A stretch of DNA of 64,000 nt from Burkholderia sp. Bp9143 (GCF_003853645.1 NZ_QTPO01000022.1:1-64000), one strand, 5' to 3'; shown: positions 37,482 through 46,571, counted from the stretch's first letter. The notes: generated by a model not told the origin, from the sequence alone. Numbers and translations: made by a program.

Positions 37482-38474
37482 CTAGCGCGGTTTCAGGACG
37501 TCAATGACCAACACTCGAACCGCACGACTGACTTCGGACGATGCCTTCGCGTTGTAAGCCAGGGTATATCCCCGTTCGACACACGGATCACTGTACGAAA
37601 AAGGTCGCTTCGTTTTCACATTGATGATCTGGCCATCGTCTACTTCTTCCAACTGGCAGTTTCGGGTCGACTGTGCTTGTGGAAGCTTCAAGGGTTGCGT
37701 CAGCGCTCGCCAATCGAACACATGGCCTGCGTCAGGGTACTCGGTAAACTGAATATCTTTCCCGTTTGCCCTGACTCGGGCGACATATGCACGGCAAGCA
37801 GCAACGTAGTCGTCGGCACTTCCCTGGAAGACACGAATCGGTTTGTCAGCAACGTTTGCGTCGTCGCGATATTTCCAACTGCAATTTGGATAGAGCGCTA
37901 CATACCCGGCGAATTCGCTCCCGCGTAGTGCATCATGAGCGCGCTGAATCCGTTTCAGACTGGCAACAAGCGTAGCCTGCGCCCCCCTTGAAAAACCCAT
38001 CAGCATGATCCTGTCCGGGTCGATCCGTGGGTGTTTTGAAAGCAGCACCAGCGCGCGGTACGCGTCCTCGGTTTCTACCAGTCGACCCAACTGTGATTCG
38101 TCATCGTTCGTATTGACGACGCCACGCCCGGAATAACTGTCGATCACGAACGTGGCAACACCCATCGCAAGAAATTCCTGCTCCCAGTCCGTTACATATC
38201 CGGACACACCGCCAGAACCATGGAGCAGGATCACCGCCGGAAAACGTTCGGTTCCGCCGCGCGGAACTCGGAGTTCACCAGCGACCGTCACGGGTTTTCC
38301 AGAACCGTGACCGCTCAAAAACGCCTCGTCGGTCAATGTGATGGACTGAAACGGGATCACCTCCATTCGCGCCACTTGCGCGCAGACCATTCGAGGCAAG
38401 CCGACAACCAGAAGCGTCAACCAGATCGATAGAAGGTGAACAAAATACGCATTGCGCTTCGTGACAACGAGCAT
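37482..38474 (-). CDS. Dienelactone-hydrolase-family alpha/beta hydrolase, exported
   Basis: A 330-residue protein. The start at 38474 follows a perfect AGGAGG. A hydrophobic N-terminal segment (VHLLSIWLTLLVVGLPRMVCA) acts as a signal peptide or anchor. The hydrolase fold shows AVILLHGSGGVSGYV (oxyanion strand), nucleophile elbow LMGFSRGAQATL (serine near 160), aspartate in GSADDYVAA and histidine in PDAGHVFDW. This triad is of the dienelactone-hydrolase type, but with serine rather than cysteine, as in S9-like hydrolases. An extra C-terminal segment with two cysteines (STRNCQLEEV, SDPCVERGYT) may form a disulfide, consistent with a periplasmic place. Substrate unknown. GC content is lower than in the genes to its right; it is the last gene of the accessory block. 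Confidence 0.78.
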   Translation of the reverse strand: MLVVTKRNAYFVHLLSIWLTLLVVGLPRMVCAQVARMEVIPFQSITLTDEAFLSGHGSGKPVTVAGELRVPRGGTERFPAVILLHGSGGVSGYVTDWEQEFLAMGVATFVIDSYSGRGVVNTNDDESQLGRLVETEDAYRALVLLSKHPRIDPDRIMLMGFSRGAQATLVASLKRIQRAHDALRGSEFAGYVALYPNCSWKYRDDANVADKPIRVFQGSADDYVAACRAYVARVRANGKDIQFTEYPDAGHVFDWRALTQPLKLPQAQSTRNCQLEEVDDGQIINVKTKRPFSYSDPCVERGYTLAYNAKASSEVSRAVRVLVIDVLKPR

Positions 38475-38598
38475 ACGAACCTCCTGTCGATCGTTCATGC
38501 ACGTCGTACCTGATGCAAGCAGCTTAGACTACATCCGGGTGATTGCAGGAGAATTCGCGGGCATGATTGCCGCGCTCCCCGGCAATCCGCGATGAACC

Positions 38599-38626
38599 GC
38601 AAAAAAGCCACCCTTGCGGGTGGCTT
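38599..38626 (-). terminator. Intrinsic terminator of the MHS symporter gene
   Basis: Read on the minus strand, AAGCCACCC-GCAA-GGGTGGCTT is followed by T4 beyond the stem's own two Ts. It lies 33 bases after the stop of the symporter at 38659-40038. Nine-pair stem; clear rho-independent terminator. Confidence 0.85.
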
Positions 38627-38658
38627 CCGTGCGTCCAACCAGGCTTCGGTCGCATACG

Positions 38659-40038
38659 TCACACGCCGGTCCGCCGCCCAGCCTCCGCATCAACCTCACG
38701 CAGCGACTTCCCACGCGTTTCCTTCGCAAGCCCCACGCACACGATCGAGATCACCGCCGCGGCGACCAGGTACAGCGCGATCGGCGTCGACGAGTGATAG
38801 CGCTCGAGCAGCGACAGCCCGATCAGCGGCGCGAGCGAGCCGGCCATCAACGGCGCGACCTGGTAGCACAGCGACAGCGCGGTATAGCGCACGTTGGTCG
38901 GGAACATCTCGGTCATCAGCGCCGAATACGGCGAATAGGTCATCGATTCGATGAACAGACCGAGCACGATCGCGGCCATGATGATCCAGTCGTTGCCGGT
39001 GTCCATCATCGGGAACGCGACGAAACCCCAGCCGGCGGTCAGCACGGCGCCCGTCAGGTACACGGGCTTGCGGCCGACGAGGTCCGACATCAGCCCCATC
39101 AGCGGAATGAAGAAGAAATGGATCGCGTTGGCCGCGAACATCAGCTTCAGGATCCGCGTGGTGTCGAAGCCGACGACCAGCTTCAGGTAGGTCAGCGAAA
39201 ACGTGACGACCATGTAATACAGAATGTTCTCGGCAAACCGCGCGCCGATGCCGATCAGCACCTGCCGCCAGTGATACTTCAGCACGTGGCCCACGCCGAG
39301 CTGCTTCTCCTGCTTCCGCGCGCGGCGCGCCTGCGCTTCCTTGAAGATCGGCGCGTCGTCGACCTTGCGGCGAATCCAGAAGCCGATCAGCACGACCACC
39401 GCCGAGAACCAGAACGCCGCGCGCCAGCCCCACGCCAGGAAGTCGGCTTCGGACAGCGAGCTCGACAGCACCAGCAGGATGATCGTCGCAACGAGGTTGC
39501 CGGCCGGCACGCCGGCCTGCGGCCAGCTGGCCCAGTAGCCGCGGCGGTTGTCCGGGCTGTGTTCGCTGACCAGCAGGATCGCGCCGCCCCACTCGCCGCC
39601 GAACGCGAAGCCCTGGATCAGGCGCAGCGACACCAGCAGCACCGGCGCCCAGTAGCCGATCGCATCGAAGGTCGGCAGGCAGCCCATCAGGAACGTCGTG
39701 ATGCCGACCACGATCAGGCTGACCTGCAGCAGATACTTGCGGCCGAACTTGTCGCCGTAGTAGCCGAACACCAGCCCGCCGATCGGACGCGCGGCGAACC
39801 CCACCGCATACAGCGCGAACGCGGCGAGCAAACCGTCGATCGGGTTGCCCGTCTTCTTGAAGAAGTGCGTGCCGAATACCAGCGCCGACGCCGTGCCATA
39901 CAGGAAGAACTCGTACCACTCCGCCACCGACCCGACCATCGACGCCGCGACGACTCGCTTCAACTCCCGCTTCGATGCCGTGTCCTGCACGGCTGCCGCA
40001 CCACCAGGCGAGACTGCCTCGCCGACCTGACTTGTCAT
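38659..40038 (-). CDS. MFS metabolite:H+ symporter (MHS family)
   Basis: A 459-residue twelve-helix importer. The ATG at 40038 follows GGAGA; 36 upstream codons in frame are non-coding in character. Typical MHS features: [20 protein letters not shown], motif [33 protein letters not shown], and second motif [13 protein letters not shown]. Relatives carry ketoglutarate, shikimate, proline or betaine. It diverges from a DHDPS-family lyase gene. Identical 14-base sites lie in front of each, so the pair forms one regulon for uptake and breakdown of the same compound. GC content returns to backbone level here. Confidence 0.88.
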   Translation of the reverse strand: MTSQVGEAVSPGGAAAVQDTASKRELKRVVAASMVGSVAEWYEFFLYGTASALVFGTHFFKKTGNPIDGLLAAFALYAVGFAARPIGGLVFGYYGDKFGRKYLLQVSLIVVGITTFLMGCLPTFDAIGYWAPVLLVSLRLIQGFAFGGEWGGAILLVSEHSPDNRRGYWASWPQAGVPAGNLVATIILLVLSSSLSEADFLAWGWRAAFWFSAVVVLIGFWIRRKVDDAPIFKEAQARRARKQEKQLGVGHVLKYHWRQVLIGIGARFAENILYYMVVTFSLTYLKLVVGFDTTRILKLMFAANAIHFFFIPLMGLMSDLVGRKPVYLTGAVLTAGWGFVAFPMMDTGNDWIIMAAIVLGLFIESMTYSPYSALMTEMFPTNVRYTALSLCYQVAPLMAGSLAPLIGLSLLERYHSSTPIALYLVAAAVISIVCVGLAKETRGKSLREVDAEAGRRTGV

Positions 40039-40106
40039 CTCCGAATCTCCTCTCGTTGTCTTCCATTTCCCTTGACGGGCTGGTTCGCGAGTAAGCGCGC
40101 CGAACG

Positions 40107-40120
40107 ATTTTATACAATAT
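40107..40120. promoter_or_regulatory. Operator ATTTTATACAATAT before the MHS symporter
   Basis: The 14-mer is repeated exactly, in the opposite orientation, at 40420-40433, and nearly so at 12096-12110. It lies 69 bases upstream of the symporter start. Confidence 0.6.
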
Positions 40121-40415
40121 TCAATACGCGATCCACGCAATCTCAAAAATGCCTTCGGCAGAAATGCGACACGCCGGACGGTATTGGACGACAGGGCCGG
40201 GCGCCTGCGGGGTGAGTGACTCCGGTCGGATAAAAGTGCGGCGGGGATCAGGCTTGCGGCACACCCGTCAGGCTTCGAACGCCGTCAGACGAGGCCGGGA
40301 CGCACATCGGCCTGCTTCGCCGGAATCGCCCACCATCCCTGCCGAAGGCTGCCGCGGCGCGGTTCTCCGCCCTCCCCGACGCCCCGGAACGACGACCTTC
40401 GTCGCGCCCTTTTAA

Positions 40416-40433
40416 TTTTATATTGTATAAAAT
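40416..40433. promoter_or_regulatory. Operator TTTTATA-TTG-TATAAAA before the DHDPS-family gene
   Basis: A 7+7 inverted repeat with a 3-base centre, containing the complement of the 14-mer at 40107. It lies about 200 bases upstream of the lyase start. Dyad form suits a GntR/FCD dimer. Confidence 0.6.
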
Positions 40434-40628
40434 ATGCGATCCGGCTAGAATGCACTCGTCGATGGCTGACTCTCGGGCGAAACCGGAGGCAACGTTTCGG
40501 CACCGAGGCAAACAAGAGGTGGCCAGCCGCCGTCCGGATCACGTGAAGCACCGACGAGACGGCGAGCGCGCGTACCGCCCACGTTGCCAGCAATGGCAGT
40601 TGACCCTATCTGAATGTGAGGAAACGAG

Positions 40629-41570
40629 ATGAGCGACAACATTTTTACCGGCACCATTCCGGCCCTGATGACGCCGTGCACCGCTGACCGTCAGCCGGAT
40701 TTCGACGCGCTGGTGAAGAAGGGCAAGGAACTGGTGGCACTCGGCATGCGCGCGGTGGTGTACTGCGGCTCGATGGGCGACTGGCCGCTGCTGACCGAAG
40801 CGCAGCGCCAGGAAGGCGTCGCGCGTCTGGTCGAAGCCGGCGTACCGACGATCGTCGGCACCGGCGCGGTCAATTCGAAGGAAGCCGTGTCGCACGCCGC
40901 GCATGCCGCGAAGGTCGGCGCACACGGCCTGATGGTGATCCCGCGCGTGCTGTCGCGCGGCGCATCGCCGGCCGCACAGAAGGCGCACTTCGCCGCGATC
41001 CTGAACGCCGCGCCGAACCTGCCGGCCGTGATCTACAACAGCCCGTACTACGGCTTCGCGACCCGCGCCGACCTGTTCTTCGAACTGCGTCGCCAGCACC
41101 CGAACCTGATCGGCTTCAAGGAATTCGGCGGCGCCGCCGACATGCGCTACGCAGCCGAGAACATCACGTCGCAGGACGACAGCGTGACGCTGATGGCCGG
41201 CGTCGACACGCAAGTCTTCCACGGCTTCGTGAACTGCGGCGCGGCAGGCGCGATCACCGGCATCGGCAACGCGCTGCCGCGCGAAGTGCTGCAACTGGTC
41301 GACCTGTGCAAGAAGGCCGCGCAAGGCGATGCCGTGGCGCGCGTGCGTGCGAAGGAACTGGAAGCCGCGCTGGCCGTGCTGTCGTCGTTCGACGAAGGCT
41401 GCGACCTGGTCCTGTTCTACAAGCACCTGATGGTGCTGAACGGCGACAAGGAATACACGCTGCACTTCAACGAAACGGATGCACTGAGCGACGCGCAACG
41501 CAACTACGCGGAAGCGCAGTACACGCTGTTCCGCAACTGGTATGCGAACTGGTCGAAGAGCATCGCGTAA
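40629..41570 (+). CDS. Dihydrodipicolinate-synthase-family lyase/aldolase
   Basis: A 313-residue class I TIM-barrel enzyme of the DHDPS/NAL superfamily. It starts after GAGGAAACGAG. The Schiff-base lysine is in LIGFKEFGGAADM (near 165) and the tyrosine proton shuttle in AVIYNSPYYG (near 140). The usual pyruvate-binding GGTGE motif near residue 50 is replaced by CGSMGDWPLL, so it is not biosynthetic DapA. Family members split keto-deoxy sugar acids, sialic acid or deaminate pyrroline-hydroxycarboxylate. The divergent MHS symporter is probably its importer partner. Substrate unassigned; hydroxyproline-derived or 2-keto-3-deoxy acids are options. Confidence 0.85.
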   Translation: MSDNIFTGTIPALMTPCTADRQPDFDALVKKGKELVALGMRAVVYCGSMGDWPLLTEAQRQEGVARLVEAGVPTIVGTGAVNSKEAVSHAAHAAKVGAHGLMVIPRVLSRGASPAAQKAHFAAILNAAPNLPAVIYNSPYYGFATRADLFFELRRQHPNLIGFKEFGGAADMRYAAENITSQDDSVTLMAGVDTQVFHGFVNCGAAGAITGIGNALPREVLQLVDLCKKAAQGDAVARVRAKELEAALAVLSSFDEGCDLVLFYKHLMVLNGDKEYTLHFNETDALSDAQRNYAEAQYTLFRNWYANWSKSIA

Positions 41571-41632
41571 GCGCGCTCGCACGATGCCGTGCGATATGCG
41601 GCCGTGACACGGTCGCGTGATGGAAAGGAAGA

Positions 41633-41658
41633 GCCACGGAGCGATCCGTGGCTTTTTT
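41633..41658 (+). terminator. Intrinsic terminator after the DHDPS-family gene
   Basis: GCCACGGA-GCGA-TCCGTGGC followed by six Ts, 62 bases past the stop. Classic rho-independent terminator. Confidence 0.88.
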
Positions 41659-41718
41659 CTTGTCCGCGCCCCGCGTGGCGATCGCGCATCCGCGCGCGCT
41701 CGACGGGCGCCCGCCGCA

Positions 41719-43092
41719 TCAGTGTTGCTGCACGGCCGCCCCGCTCGCCCGCTCCTGTTCCGTGATTTCGGTGCGGCAATGACCGATCGCGTACAACGCA
41801 CCGGCCGCGGCGAGCGCCGGCACCGCAAGCAGGCTGAACACATCGCCGAAGCGCCAGCCGAGGCCCATCAGCAGCGCGCCGGCGAAGGCCCCGGCCACGC
41901 CGCCGATCCGTCCGATCCCGAGCATCCAGGCCACGCCCGTCGCGCGGCACCGCGTCGGATACAGGCTCGCCGCATACGCCGACATCGACGTCACCGCACT
42001 CGTCACCACGGTGCCGCACAGGAAGATCAGCGTGCCGAGCCACGCGGCATGCCCGATCGTGCGGCTCGCCACGAGCACCAGCAGCGCGGCCACGACATAC
42101 GCGCAGACGATCGTCCGGTTCGGATTGAAGCGATCCATCAGCCACCCGACACCGAGGTTGCCGAGCACGCCGCCCAGCGGGAACAGCGACGTCATCAGCG
42201 CACCGCCTTCGGCGCTGAAGCCCGCGTCGCGGAGCAGCGTCGGCATCCAGTTGGTCAGCAGGTAATAGATCAGCAGCCCCATGAAGTAGGCCGCCCACAG
42301 CATCAGCGTGCGCGAACGAAACTGCGCGGACAGCACCTGTGCGAGCGCGGACGCCCCGCCAGCCTGCGGGCGCGCGCCGGCGGCCGCGAACGTGCAGTCG
42401 TCGAAGCGCTCGTTCGGCGCGATCCGCGCGAGGATTCTCGCGATGCGCGCATGCGTGCCCTGGCGTCCCGCAAGATACTGCGCGGACTCGGGCAACAGCA
42501 TCACGAGCACGATCGCCAGCGCGATCGGCCCGATGCCGCCCGCGGTCAGCACGCTTTGCCAGCCGAAATGGGGAATCAGCCATGCCGACGTGATGCCGCC
42601 CGCCGCGAGCCCGCACGAGAACCCGCAGAACATCGCGTTGACGGCCACGCCGCGGATTCGCGCCGGCGCATATTCCGACATCAGCGTGACGGCGTTCGGC
42701 ATCGCCGCGCCCAGGCCGAGCCCGGTCAGGAAGCGAAAGGCGGTCAGCGCTTCGATCGACTGCGCGTGCGCGGACACCATGCTCCACGCGCCGAAGCAGG
42801 CCACCGACAGCACGAGCACGGTCTTGCGGCCGAGGCGGTCGGCGCAGGGTCCGGCCGCGAGCGCGCCGATGCCGAGCCCGGCCAGCGCCGCGCTCATCAC
42901 CGGGCCGAGCGCGCTGCGCGCGATGCCCCAGTCGTGCGTCAGCGCGGGCGCGATGAAGCCGATCGCGGCCGTATCGTAGCCGTCGGCGGCGACGACCAGA
43001 AAGCACAGGATCAGGATCAGCCACTGACAGGGGGAAAAGCGCTCGGCGTCGATGAACGACTGCACGTCGAGTGTACGCGTTGGGGTTTTCAT
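41719..43092 (-). CDS. MFS aromatic acid:H+ symporter (AAHS family, PcaK-like)
   Basis: A 457-residue twelve-helix importer. ATG 43092 follows GGAGACACACG. AAHS marks: LILCFLVVAADGYDTAAIGF in helix 1 (the DGYD motif), motif A GPCADRLGRKTV, TGLGLGAAMPNAVTLMSEY, and WLMDRFNPNRT in the second half. Characterised members carry 4-hydroxybenzoate, protocatechuate, benzoate and related ring carboxylates. It is the last gene of a minus-strand operon that also encodes an SDR, a flavoprotein desaturase-like protein and a NIPSNAP protein; pobA is nearby. The imported acid may thus be alicyclic or aromatic. Confidence 0.9.
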   Translation of the reverse strand: MKTPTRTLDVQSFIDAERFSPCQWLILILCFLVVAADGYDTAAIGFIAPALTHDWGIARSALGPVMSAALAGLGIGALAAGPCADRLGRKTVLVLSVACFGAWSMVSAHAQSIEALTAFRFLTGLGLGAAMPNAVTLMSEYAPARIRGVAVNAMFCGFSCGLAAGGITSAWLIPHFGWQSVLTAGGIGPIALAIVLVMLLPESAQYLAGRQGTHARIARILARIAPNERFDDCTFAAAGARPQAGGASALAQVLSAQFRSRTLMLWAAYFMGLLIYYLLTNWMPTLLRDAGFSAEGGALMTSLFPLGGVLGNLGVGWLMDRFNPNRTIVCAYVVAALLVLVASRTIGHAAWLGTLIFLCGTVVTSAVTSMSAYAASLYPTRCRATGVAWMLGIGRIGGVAGAFAGALLMGLGWRFGDVFSLLAVPALAAAGALYAIGHCRTEITEQERASGAAVQQH

Positions 43093-43202
43093 CGTGTGTC
43101 TCCTTCGGTCCGGGCGCAAGACGGCGCGGATGCGCCGCATGCGCGCGGACATCTCCATGGTCATGTTTCGTTGTGAATCCGGTTTCGGATGCGCGGTGCA
43201 GG

Positions 43203-43283
43203 TCAGCCGGGCGCACACGCCCGGCCGATGCCGTCCGCGCCGCCCGTCACGATGGCCACCCTCGCCAAGCGTGTGTCGTTCAT
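43203..43283 (-). pseudogene. Truncated SDR gene, N-terminal stub
   Basis: A 26-codon frame starting at 43283 reads MNDTRLARVAIVTGGADGIG, then RACAPG and a stop. The TGGADGIG segment is the Rossmann glycine motif of short-chain dehydrogenases at its normal distance from the start. The remaining 220 or so residues are missing. The stub lies between the NIPSNAP and MFS genes, in operon orientation, so a second SDR once belonged to this operon and was deleted. Confidence 0.7.
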
Positions 43284-43314
43284 GTCGTGTTCCGATGATG
43301 TCGTCGTCATGGAA

Positions 43315-43656
43315 TCAGCGCGTCAGGTACGCGAGGCTCGGGAACGCGACGCGGCGGATAATGCGGCTCTCCTGCGCAACGATCAAATGACCGGACGCCT
43401 GCAGATACGCGGGCCAGTCCGGATCGGCATCGCGCGCGGTGCGCCGTGCGTCGTAGTCGGCGATGCTGTCGTAGCCCCACAGATGGACGACCTGGTTCAA
43501 TGCGCCGATGTCGCTCATGTAGAAGCCGACGGGCGCACCGAGATGCTTCACCTGGATCGGCATCGCGAGCCGGTCGAAGATCTCGATGAACTCCGCCATG
43601 CCGCGTGGGCGGATCGTGTAGATGCGATGGTCGACGAATGCTTTCGCGGTAGTCAT
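43315..43656 (-). CDS. NIPSNAP-family protein
   Basis: A 113-residue small protein with the ferredoxin-like alpha+beta fold of the NIPSNAP family (dimeric alpha-beta barrel). It begins MTTAKAFVDHRIYTIRPRGM. The conserved core includes VGFYMSDIGALNQVVHLWGY followed by DSIADYDARRTA. The start at 43656 follows GGAGCAG. Function in catabolic operons is unknown; some such proteins are small-ring decyclases or isomerase-like helpers. It lies 14 bases after the flavoprotein gene, clearly cotranscribed, and may stabilise or convert an unstable ring intermediate. Confidence 0.85.
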   Translation of the reverse strand: MTTAKAFVDHRIYTIRPRGMAEFIEIFDRLAMPIQVKHLGAPVGFYMSDIGALNQVVHLWGYDSIADYDARRTARDADPDWPAYLQASGHLIVAQESRIIRRVAFPSLAYLTR

Positions 43657-43670
43657 GGTCTGCTCCGGGT

Positions 43671-45464
43671 TCAGGCGGTCGCGCGCGTGTCGGCGGGATG
43701 CGCCGCGGTTGCGGGCTGCATCGGTTCGGTGAGGTCGGTGAGGTCGGTGAGGTCGGTGAGCCCCGCGATATGGCGCGCGCTCAGGTAGCCGAACGTCATG
43801 ATCGGGCCGAGCGTGATCCCCGCGCCCGGATAGTTGCCGCCCATGATGCTGGCGCGATCGTTGCCGACCGCGTACAGGCCGGCGATCGGCCGGTCGTCGG
43901 CGGCGAGCACCTGGCCGACCGCATTGGTACGGATTCCGTCGAAGGTACCAAGATCGCCCATCACGACCTTCAGCGCGTAGTACGGCCCGTCGCCGAGCGG
44001 CGCCACGCACGGATTCGGACGATGATCGGCGTCGCCCAGATAGCGGTTGAACGATGTCGTGCCGCGACCGAATTCGGGATCCTCGCCGCGCACGGCGTCG
44101 TGGTTGTAGCGCCGCACGGTCGCCTCCAGATTCGCCGCATCGATGCCGGCCCGCCGGGCGAGTTCCGCCAGCGTGCGGCCCTGCACGATATAGCCGTTGC
44201 GCAGCAGCGGCCCAAGCGGCACCGGTGCGGGCTTCGCGAAACCGAGCCCGTACTTGCGGATCGTCGCGCGATCGCACACCAGCCACATCGCCGTCTCGGT
44301 TTCGTCGCGGCATGCGGCGATCATCGCCGCGCCGACGTCGTGGTACGAATTCGATTCGTTCGTGAAACGCGTGCCGCGGCGGGTCACGCCGATCACGCCC
44401 GGCTTGTAGCGATCGAGCAGATGCGGAAACACCCCGAAGCGGCCTTCGCCGAGAGGCACGCGCGAAACGGGCATCCATGCAGCCGGCTGCGGATAGCGAA
44501 TCTCCACACGGCCGCCGGCCCGCTCGGCGAGCGTCGCGCCGTCGCCGGTGTTGCCGGTCGGCACGGGCGACACATGCTCGCCGCCGCGCGCGACGTGCGG
44601 GTAAGCACGCGCGATTCGCGCGACGTCGTGCGAGAAGCCGCCGCTCGCAAGCACGACCGCACGGCGCGCGGTGATGCGATGCGTCGCGCCGTCCTCCCCG
44701 ACCACCGCACCGACGACGCGTCCGCCGTCCGTCACGAGTTCGCGGGCCGGCGTGTTCGTCAGGATCGGGATTCCGAGGTCCAGCGCGGACTTCGCGAGTC
44801 GCGCCGCGAGCGCGTTACCGCTCGTGATCTGCACGCCGCGCCGGTACAGCGCGAGATCCTTCAGATGCGCGGCAAGCCGCTTCGTCACGTACCAGGCGGA
44901 CTTGAGCGAGCGCGTCGCGTTGAAGAAGTGCTTCAGGTCCGCATTCGACGAATTGAACATCATCCCGATGAACGTGATCGTCTTCAATGGCGGGCGCAGG
45001 CGCTCGAGATCGCGCCCGAGCCGGCGCGCATCGTACGGCGCGGCGACGACCGAGCGGCCGATGTCGACCCCGCCGGGCACGTTCGGGTGATAGTCGGGAT
45101 ACAGCGTCGGGACGAATTTCACGTCCGTTTCGCGCTCGAAGAATTCGAGCATGCGCGGGCCGTGCTCGAGAAAGGCTTCGATCGCCACATCGTCGCGGAA
45201 CGCGCCCGTTTCGCCGCGCAAATACGTGCGCGCGGCGTCGCGCGTATCGTGCACGCCGTTGGCGCTCGCGTGGTGATTGCCGGGAATCCACAGCACGCCG
45301 CCGGAAAACGCGGTCGTGCCGCCGAAGCACGCTTCCTTCTCGACGACGATCACGTCGAGGCCTGCCTTTCGTGCGGTAATGGCGGCGGACAAGCCGCCCG
45401 CTCCCGATCCGATCACGAGCAGATCGCACGTGACGTGCGTCGAACGCTGCTGATGGTTGATCAT
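43671..45464 (-). CDS. FAD-dependent dehydrogenase/desaturase (3-ketosteroid-delta1-dehydrogenase-like)
   Basis: A 597-residue flavoprotein. The start at 45464 follows GAGGAAG. FAD motif: LLVIGSGAGGLSAAITARKA (residues about 15-34), then VVEKEACFGGTTAFSGGVLW. C-terminal FAD closure: GLYAVGNDRASIMGGNYPGA. The middle domain is of the fumarate-reductase/KSTD type. Such enzymes put a double bond next to a ring ketone. With an SDR in front and pobA behind, desaturation/aromatization of 4-oxocyclohexanecarboxylate to 4-hydroxybenzoate is a good candidate reaction. It could instead act on a steroid-like or other cyclic ketone. The extreme C-terminus carries LTDLTDLTDLTE from a 9-base tandem repeat. 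Confidence 0.85.
   Translation of the reverse strand: MINHQQRSTHVTCDLLVIGSGAGGLSAAITARKAGLDVIVVEKEACFGGTTAFSGGVLWIPGNHHASANGVHDTRDAARTYLRGETGAFRDDVAIEAFLEHGPRMLEFFERETDVKFVPTLYPDYHPNVPGGVDIGRSVVAAPYDARRLGRDLERLRPPLKTITFIGMMFNSSNADLKHFFNATRSLKSAWYVTKRLAAHLKDLALYRRGVQITSGNALAARLAKSALDLGIPILTNTPARELVTDGGRVVGAVVGEDGATHRITARRAVVLASGGFSHDVARIARAYPHVARGGEHVSPVPTGNTGDGATLAERAGGRVEIRYPQPAAWMPVSRVPLGEGRFGVFPHLLDRYKPGVIGVTRRGTRFTNESNSYHDVGAAMIAACRDETETAMWLVCDRATIRKYGLGFAKPAPVPLGPLLRNGYIVQGRTLAELARRAGIDAANLEATVRRYNHDAVRGEDPEFGRGTTSFNRYLGDADHRPNPCVAPLGDGPYYALKVVMGDLGTFDGIRTNAVGQVLAADDRPIAGLYAVGNDRASIMGGNYPGAGITLGPIMTFGYLSARHIAGLTDLTDLTDLTEPMQPATAAHPADTRATA
43724..43759. repeat. Four tandem 9-base units (GGTCGGTGA) inside the flavoprotein gene
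   Basis: Three exact copies and one with a single change; in frame, giving repeated Leu-Thr-Asp near the C-terminus. Copy number could vary by slippage without shifting the frame. Confidence 0.85.
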
Positions 45465-45551
45465 GTCTTCCTCCGTCTCTGGAATAACCGCGCCGCCGCT
45501 TCGCCCAGCCCGGGCTTCGAGCCGCGCGTGCGGCACGGCAAGGTCGTTGAA

Positions 45552-46388
45552 TCAGCGTGCGTCGGCGCCGGCCTCGTAGCCCGGCCGCGGCACGAGATCC
45601 ATCAGCATCGCGTCGAGGCCGCCGTCGACCACCAGTTCCGCGCCATTCACATACGCGGCACGCGGACTGGCGAGAAACGCAACGACGTTCGCGATGTCGT
45701 CCGGCCGGCCGATGCGGCGGCTCGCGGTCATCGCGCTGCGGCGCGCCTCGATATCGCCGCTCGCATAGAACGACTCCGACAGCGGCGTGCGGATCATCCC
45801 GGGGCACACGGTGTTGCTGCGAATGCCGCGCGGCCCCCACTCCGCCGCGAGTTGTCGCGCCAGCATCGCGACCGCCGCCTTGCTCGCGCTATACGCGCCG
45901 CTATGTGTCTGCGGGTACCGGGCCGCGATCGACGCGACATGCACCAGCGCGCCCGAGCCGCGCGCCAGCATCGCGCGCCCGAACGCTTGCGAGCACAGCA
46001 TGTAGCCGGTGAGATTGACCTGCAGCATCGCGTTCCACGCGTCGAGGCCGATGGTCTCGATGCCGCCGGCACGCAACAGGCCGGCGTTGTTCACGAGGAC
46101 GTCCGCGGGACCGAGATCGCGCTCCACGCGTTCGGCGGCCTGGGTCACGCTGGCGGGGTCTCCGATGTCGCACCCGATTGCGACGACATCGCCGCCTGCC
46201 GCGCTCAGCCGCTCGGCGAGCGCGATGGTCCCGTCCGCGTCGCGGTCGAGCAGTGCGACCCGCGCGCCGGCCGCCACGAACGCCTCGACGATCGACGTAC
46301 CGATGCCCCCCGCCGCCCCGGTCACGACACACACCTGCCCGTCGAGACGAAGCCAGTCCCGCTGTCGAATGTCTGCTTGCGATATCAT
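45552..46388 (-). CDS. Short-chain dehydrogenase/reductase
   Basis: A 278-residue classical SDR. ATG 46388 follows AGGAGACC. Cofactor motif CVVTGAAGGIGTSIVEAF, NNAGLLRAGG, catalytic serine in VHVASIAARYP and YSASK (YxxxK). The acidic residue after strand 2 (ALLDRDADG) suggests NAD preference. It is the first gene of a minus-strand operon SDR-flavoprotein-NIPSNAP-(stub)-MFS and diverges from the AraC regulator. Oxidation of a ring hydroxyl to the ketone that the flavoprotein then desaturates is the inferred role. Confidence 0.88.
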   Translation of the reverse strand: MISQADIRQRDWLRLDGQVCVVTGAAGGIGTSIVEAFVAAGARVALLDRDADGTIALAERLSAAGGDVVAIGCDIGDPASVTQAAERVERDLGPADVLVNNAGLLRAGGIETIGLDAWNAMLQVNLTGYMLCSQAFGRAMLARGSGALVHVASIAARYPQTHSGAYSASKAAVAMLARQLAAEWGPRGIRSNTVCPGMIRTPLSESFYASGDIEARRSAMTASRRIGRPDDIANVVAFLASPRAAYVNGAELVVDGGLDAMLMDLVPRPGYEAGADAR

Positions 46389-46571
46389 TAGGTCTCCTTT
46401 TGAAATAGGCTGGAAATGTCCGGATCGATCCGGTACACGCTGCCCGAACGTCGCGCGATGGGTTAACTGCAAGCGCTACGTCGATGAGAAAAGTATAGAA
46501 GCGCGCATCGCGCGGAAATTGGACAAACGCCGCAAGCAACAGGACAATTTGTACACAGGAGGCCGCGCGGC

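Larger units (their letters stand above)
40039..40628. promoter_or_regulatory. Divergent promoter region of the MHS symporter and DHDPS-family gene
   Basis: About 590 bases containing the two mirrored 14-mers (40107-40120 and 40420-40433). No coding sequence is recognised. AT-rich tracts directly around each site are the likely promoters. Confidence 0.6.

Noticed and set aside
40629-41570. Biosynthetic dihydrodipicolinate synthase (dapA)
   Set aside because: The pyruvate-binding GTTGE-like motif is replaced by CGSMGDW, and the divergent symporter with shared operators indicates catabolism.
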